From: Pseudomonadota bacterium
Lineage (GTDB): Bacteria; Myxococcota_A; Polyangia; Haliangiales; Haliangiaceae
Direction: 5' to 3'
Length of the DNA: 18,732 bases
Assembly (NCBI GenBank): GCA_023386455.1
Contig: JAEWJO010000563.1
Coordinates: 1-18,732, forward strand
Shown here: positions 16,160 to 18,732 of the stretch, in pieces
How the letters are laid out: every line of letters begins with the position of its first letter
Numbering within the stretch: position 1 is the first letter of the stretch
The notes under the pieces: generated by a model
The model's input: only the letters and a program-made list of their open reading frames with translations
Database searches by the model: none
What the model was told of the DNA's origin: nothing
Made by a program: the position numbers and the translations under genes

Positions 16160-16165
16160 TACCCT
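16160..16165 (+). promoter_or_regulatory. TACCCT -10-like element before the proline-rich gene
   Basis: TACCCT fits TANNNT and ends nine nucleotides before the GTG at 16175, the same arrangement as at the subtilase gene. No -35 is visible. Confidence 0.3.
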
Positions 16166-16174
16166 CGGAACCCG

Positions 16175-17743
16175 GTGGCCAAGCGTTCACCCATCCTCGG
16201 GTACAACCACAACGTCCGGTACCGTGGCCTCGTTTTCCACGTCCAGACGGAGGACTCGGGCCTTCTCAATCCCCATCTGTTCACGCATCTCTTCCACGAG
16301 GGCGTGATCGTCTCGACCCGTAAGCTGGTTTACGACGCCGGTTCGAACGAGGAGGCGATCAAGGCCCTGATGCAGGCCCAGCACAAGGCCGTCATGAAGG
16401 ACCTGAGGAAGGGGACCTTCGACGACAAGATCGACCAGTATCTGAGCGGCACTCCGGGCCTCGAGCCGCGGGGCACGGGAGCGGCGCCCCAGGCGCGCGG
16501 CGAGCGTGCCCCCACGGAACAGGCGCCGCCACCGGACGAGACCATCGCCGCGGCGCAGGCCGCGATCTCGGTGAGCGAGGGCTCGCCGATCGAGATCGTC
16601 AACGAGGGCCTCAGCGAGCCGATCGAGCTCCCGGTCAAGGACACGACCCAGCCCGCACGCACGAAGACCGCGGAGCGAACGAGCCCCAAGCGCACCGCGC
16701 CGCCACCGCCCGAGGATCTCGGCAACGCGCCGACGTATCAGGGCAGCGCTGCCGACATGGCCGCGGCCGTCGCCGCCGCCAACGCAGGCGCGCCGCGCAC
16801 GTCGACCGCCCAGCGCGTCGGCACCGCGCCGACGTCACACGCGATCACGCCGCCGGCGATCGCGCGCACGCAGACACCGTTTCGCGACTCGAGCCCGGTG
16901 ATCGAGATCAGCGTCGACGACGACGACGACGATCACAGCGGCCGGCTGCGCGGCCCTCGCGACACCGCCGTCGAGATGGTCGACCACGAGGGCGTTCCCC
17001 GCGCGGGCTCGGACTCGATTCCCCCGACGATCCCGGTCCAGAAATCGCGCCCGGCGAGCCACGCCGCGTCGGCGCTGCCGGCGATGAAGCCGCCATCGCG
17101 GCCCGCGATCACGCCGCCGATCGTCACGCGGCCGGCGACCGGCCCGCGCGGCAACCCCGACGAGAGCCAGCCGATCGAGATCTATCAGCCGGCACCACCG
17201 TCGGTGGAGCCACCGCCGGGCGAGCGGCCCGGTCAGTACTCCGTCAAGCGCGGCAAGGATGGTGCGCCGATCCGCGAGCAGACCGGTCGCATCGCCGCGC
17301 AGTCGGCCCCCGCGATCCCGTCAGGCCTCGCGCGTCCACGTCCCGGCTCGGGTGCCCCGGGCCACGCGGTCCCCGGCAACGTGCCAAAGGAGCCGACGCC
17401 GGGCAATCGTCCTCCGACCGGCCCGGCATCCACCGCGCGTCCGCCGAGCGCGGGTGCGCGCGTTCCGGCGCCGCCGCAGCCGCCGAATCGAGCGCACGCG
17501 ACGGCACCGATCACGAATCGCTCGCCATCGCCCGCGAACCCGTCGAACAACAGCGGCGTCGTCATGACGCGGCCGGCGGTGATCGTCGGTGCGCCGCCGA
17601 AGCCACCGACGGCGACGACGACCCAGCGCGTGCGCAAGGCGCGTGAGGACGAGGGCCGTGGCTTCGGCCAGGGCCTCATCTCCGAGAAGAGCCTCGACGA
17701 GGTGATCCTCGCGTACCTCTCCGAGGACGCCGAGGAGAAGTAG
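16175..17743 (+). CDS. Long proline/alanine-rich protein with conserved N- and C-terminal modules
   Basis: This 522-residue soluble protein has three parts. The first ~90 residues form a compact, likely folded module (ILGYNHNVRYRGLVFHVQTE, LLNPHLFTHLFHEGVIVST, then a helix-rich KDLRKGTFDDKIDQYL). About 390 residues of Pro/Ala/Thr/Arg-rich, disordered linker follow, with one acidic patch (IEISVDDDDDDHS, about 243-255). A short conserved-looking tail closes it (FGQGLISEKSLDEVILAYLSEDA). I recall this N-terminal module from hypothetical proteins of myxobacteria, but no function is established to my knowledge. The design of a folded head, flexible arm and short C-terminal helix suggests an adaptor or tether. 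GTG start; no ribosome-binding site. The glutaredoxin gene follows after 77 bp. Confidence 0.85.
   Translation: MAKRSPILGYNHNVRYRGLVFHVQTEDSGLLNPHLFTHLFHEGVIVSTRKLVYDAGSNEEAIKALMQAQHKAVMKDLRKGTFDDKIDQYLSGTPGLEPRGTGAAPQARGERAPTEQAPPPDETIAAAQAAISVSEGSPIEIVNEGLSEPIELPVKDTTQPARTKTAERTSPKRTAPPPPEDLGNAPTYQGSAADMAAAVAAANAGAPRTSTAQRVGTAPTSHAITPPAIARTQTPFRDSSPVIEISVDDDDDDHSGRLRGPRDTAVEMVDHEGVPRAGSDSIPPTIPVQKSRPASHAASALPAMKPPSRPAITPPIVTRPATGPRGNPDESQPIEIYQPAPPSVEPPPGERPGQYSVKRGKDGAPIREQTGRIAAQSAPAIPSGLARPRPGSGAPGHAVPGNVPKEPTPGNRPPTGPASTARPPSAGARVPAPPQPPNRAHATAPITNRSPSPANPSNNSGVVMTRPAVIVGAPPKPPTATTTQRVRKAREDEGRGFGQGLISEKSLDEVILAYLSEDAEEK
16916..16933 (+). repeat. GAC triplet run encoding six Asp
   Basis: Five GAC codons and one GAT encode Asp6 in the linker of the proline-rich protein. 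It is a short microsatellite and a possible site of copy-number change. Confidence 0.7.
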
Positions 17744-17781
17744 TCGCGACGCCGACGGCGAATCTCCGACGAGAGACGCGC

Positions 17782-17797
17782 CGTACGTAGCGGTACG
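17782..17797. repeat. Small dyad upstream of the glutaredoxin gene
   Basis: CGTAC (17782-17786) and GTACG (17793-17797) flank a six-base spacer, ending 12 bp before the TACAGT element. It could be an operator or the 3'-end hairpin of the preceding gene; five pairs is weak. Confidence 0.25.
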
Positions 17798-17809
17798 CAC
17801 CAGCCGCGC

Positions 17810-17815
17810 TACAGT
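17810..17815 (+). promoter_or_regulatory. TACAGT -10-like element before the glutaredoxin gene
   Basis: TACAGT ends five nucleotides before the ATG at 17821. A transcript starting the usual distance downstream would begin at the start codon, i.e. be leaderless. Confidence 0.35.
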
Positions 17816-17820
17816 CGAGC

Positions 17821-18102
17821 ATGGCTGCGGATGTAAAGATCTACACGCGCGAGTGGTGCGGCTACTGCACCGCGGCTCTGCGCTTGCTGAAGGCCAAGGG
17901 CGTCACGTTCGAGCACATCGACGTCACCGGTGACCCCGACAAGCGGCGCTGGCTCGTCGAGGCGACGGGCCGCACGACCGTTCCGCAGATCTTCATCGAC
18001 GGTGAAGCGGTCGGTGGCTTCACCGATATCCGCGCGCTCGACGAGCGCGGCGTCCTCGACCGCATGCTCGCCGGCGCTCAAAAGAAGTCCGCCGCGAGCT
18101 AG
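17821..18102 (+). CDS. Glutaredoxin (dithiol, CGYC active site)
   Basis: This 93-residue protein is a class I glutaredoxin, which reduces disulfides and glutathione mixed disulfides in the cytoplasm. The dithiol site is C13-GY-C16 in REWCGYCTAA, the cis-proline loop is TVP (53-55) before QIFIDG, and the glutathione-binding GGF turn is at 65-67. Length is typical of GrxC. The active site reads CGYC rather than the commoner CPYC. No ribosome-binding site is visible; the ATG lies five nucleotides after a -10-like element. Its TAG overlaps the convergent gene's TAG in a shared CTAG (18099-18102). Confidence 0.95.
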   Translation: MAADVKIYTREWCGYCTAALRLLKAKGVTFEHIDVTGDPDKRRWLVEATGRTTVPQIFIDGEAVGGFTDIRALDERGVLDRMLAGAQKKSAAS

Positions 18103-18731
18103 TGCTCGTCGAGCTCGGGGTGGTCGAGGTCGGGGTGTTCCTTGCGGTACTCCTCGATCCACTGCGCCAGCTTGGGCATCGCGACGTCGAGACGATGCGA
18201 GCCCTCGCGATCCTTGGCCTGGCGGTACGAGAACCGCGCGTCGTCGTGCTCGCCCTTGAACGCGTAGCACCACGCACACAGCATCAGGAGATCCGCGCCG
18301 GCGGTCATCGACAGACCCTTGCGCATCCGGTCGTGAAGCTCGTGATCGTCGATCTCGAGCGGACGCACCTCCGCCGCGGTCTTGAACGGCTCCGTCGCCG
18401 ACACCGGCTTGGGCGCGTGCTCGGCGACCCACAGATGCATCTGCGCGATCCAGTGCGAGAGCTTCAGCACCTCGCCGGTCGGGACCGGGCCGCGCGACTC
18501 GAGGAGGTTGCGCGCCTCCTTCGTCCGGCCGAGCGCGATCAGGAGATTGATCTCCGTGTAGTACGAGAACTGGTGCTGGATGAGGCGCGGCGACAGCTTG
18601 CCGCGCGCCTTGCGCACGCGCTCGAGCGCCTTCTCGCCGTTGCCGTCGAGCGCGTCGGCGATCGCGACGCGCAGCTCGGCGAGCGCACGCACGCGGCTGG
18701 GCGCCCACCACGCGCGCGTCACCGGCTCGGC
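18099..18731 (-). CDS. C-terminal part of a helical-repeat (TPR-like) protein (partial)
   Basis: The frame is open to the right edge of the window, so the start is probably outside it; the first internal candidate is a GTG at 18722. The visible ~210 residues are mainly amphipathic helices with TPR-like features: ALAELRVAIADALDGNGEKA, INLLIALGRTKEARNLLES, and LLMLCAWCYAFKGEHDDARF. Other positions are rich in charged residues. No catalytic motif is seen. It could be a free-standing scaffold or the C-terminal region of a larger protein, such as the TPR-bearing Ser/Thr kinases common in Myxococcota, but the upstream part is not visible. It converges on the glutaredoxin gene with a four-base overlap. 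Confidence 0.8.
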   Translation of the reverse strand, partial: AEPVTRAWWAPSRVRALAELRVAIADALDGNGEKALERVRKARGKLSPRLIQHQFSYYTEINLLIALGRTKEARNLLESRGPVPTGEVLKLSHWIAQMHLWVAEHAPKPVSATEPFKTAAEVRPLEIDDHELHDRMRKGLSMTAGADLLMLCAWCYAFKGEHDDARFSYRQAKDREGSHRLDVAMPKLAQWIEEYRKEHPDLDHPELDEH

Positions 18732-18732
18732 G

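Overview
This is a GC-rich window (about two thirds G+C by eye) from a bacterial chromosome, most likely a Myxococcota/'deltaproteobacterial' relative. The reasons are family content and style: a sigma-54 activator, a double cyclic-nucleotide-binding protein, zinc-ribbon/proline-rich membrane proteins, several lipoproteins, a long proline/alanine-rich protein with conserved ends, and an RNase E/G with an Arg/Gly tail. This placement is inference from gene content only. No rRNA, tRNA, CRISPR array, insertion sequence or prophage gene was seen. Codon use looks uniform, so this reads as core or strain-core chromosome rather than an island.

Layout, left to right. The 3' tip of a + strand gene (to 58) is followed by a minus-strand pair: a sigma-54 enhancer-binding protein without a receiver domain (955-2193) and a SIMPL-domain envelope protein (93-890). 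Next comes a minus-strand, translationally overlapping pair: an 8-TM zinc-ribbon/proline-rich protein (2951-4333) and an M14 zinc carboxypeptidase (2289-2954). Divergent from it, on +, are a TPR-like protein with two cNMP-binding domains (4380-5690) and a membrane-anchored subtilisin-family protease with an unusual polytopic C-terminus (5710-7572), ended by an intrinsic terminator. A minus-strand block then carries RNase E/G (9226-10956), a TylF-like methyltransferase (8391-9221), a QueD/PTPS-family protein lacking the usual catalytic Cys (7834-8331) and a tiny, possibly frameshifted lipoprotein (7706-7855). RNase E/G is preceded by a hairpin-rich intergenic region of about 300 bp. A ThrE-type amino-acid exporter (11264-12469, +) converges on a Cys-rich lipoprotein (12466-13050, -). 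An HD-domain protein resembling the C-terminal half of a CCA-adding enzyme follows (13145-14299, -), then glutamate racemase murI (14619-15449, +), a YkvA/DUF1232-like protein (15457-16047, -), the long proline-rich protein (16175-17743, +), a glutaredoxin (17821-18102, +) and the C-terminal part of a helical-repeat protein (18099-window end, -).

How the parts may work together. Most transcription units are short and point in different directions, so there is no single obvious pathway. The clearest functional neighbourhood is 2289-7572: an envelope-facing zinc-ribbon membrane protein, a peptidase of the MpaA type, a cyclic-nucleotide scaffold and a membrane subtilase around one divergent promoter. 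This could be a cyclic-nucleotide-linked envelope proteolysis locus, but that is a hypothesis. Sequence-level patterns worth attention are: recurrent TANNNT hexamers 5-12 nt before start codons, suggesting leaderless or near-leaderless mRNAs; dyads straddling stop codons; two convergent gene pairs sharing one CTAG as overlapping stops; and the structured leader of the RNase E/G gene.
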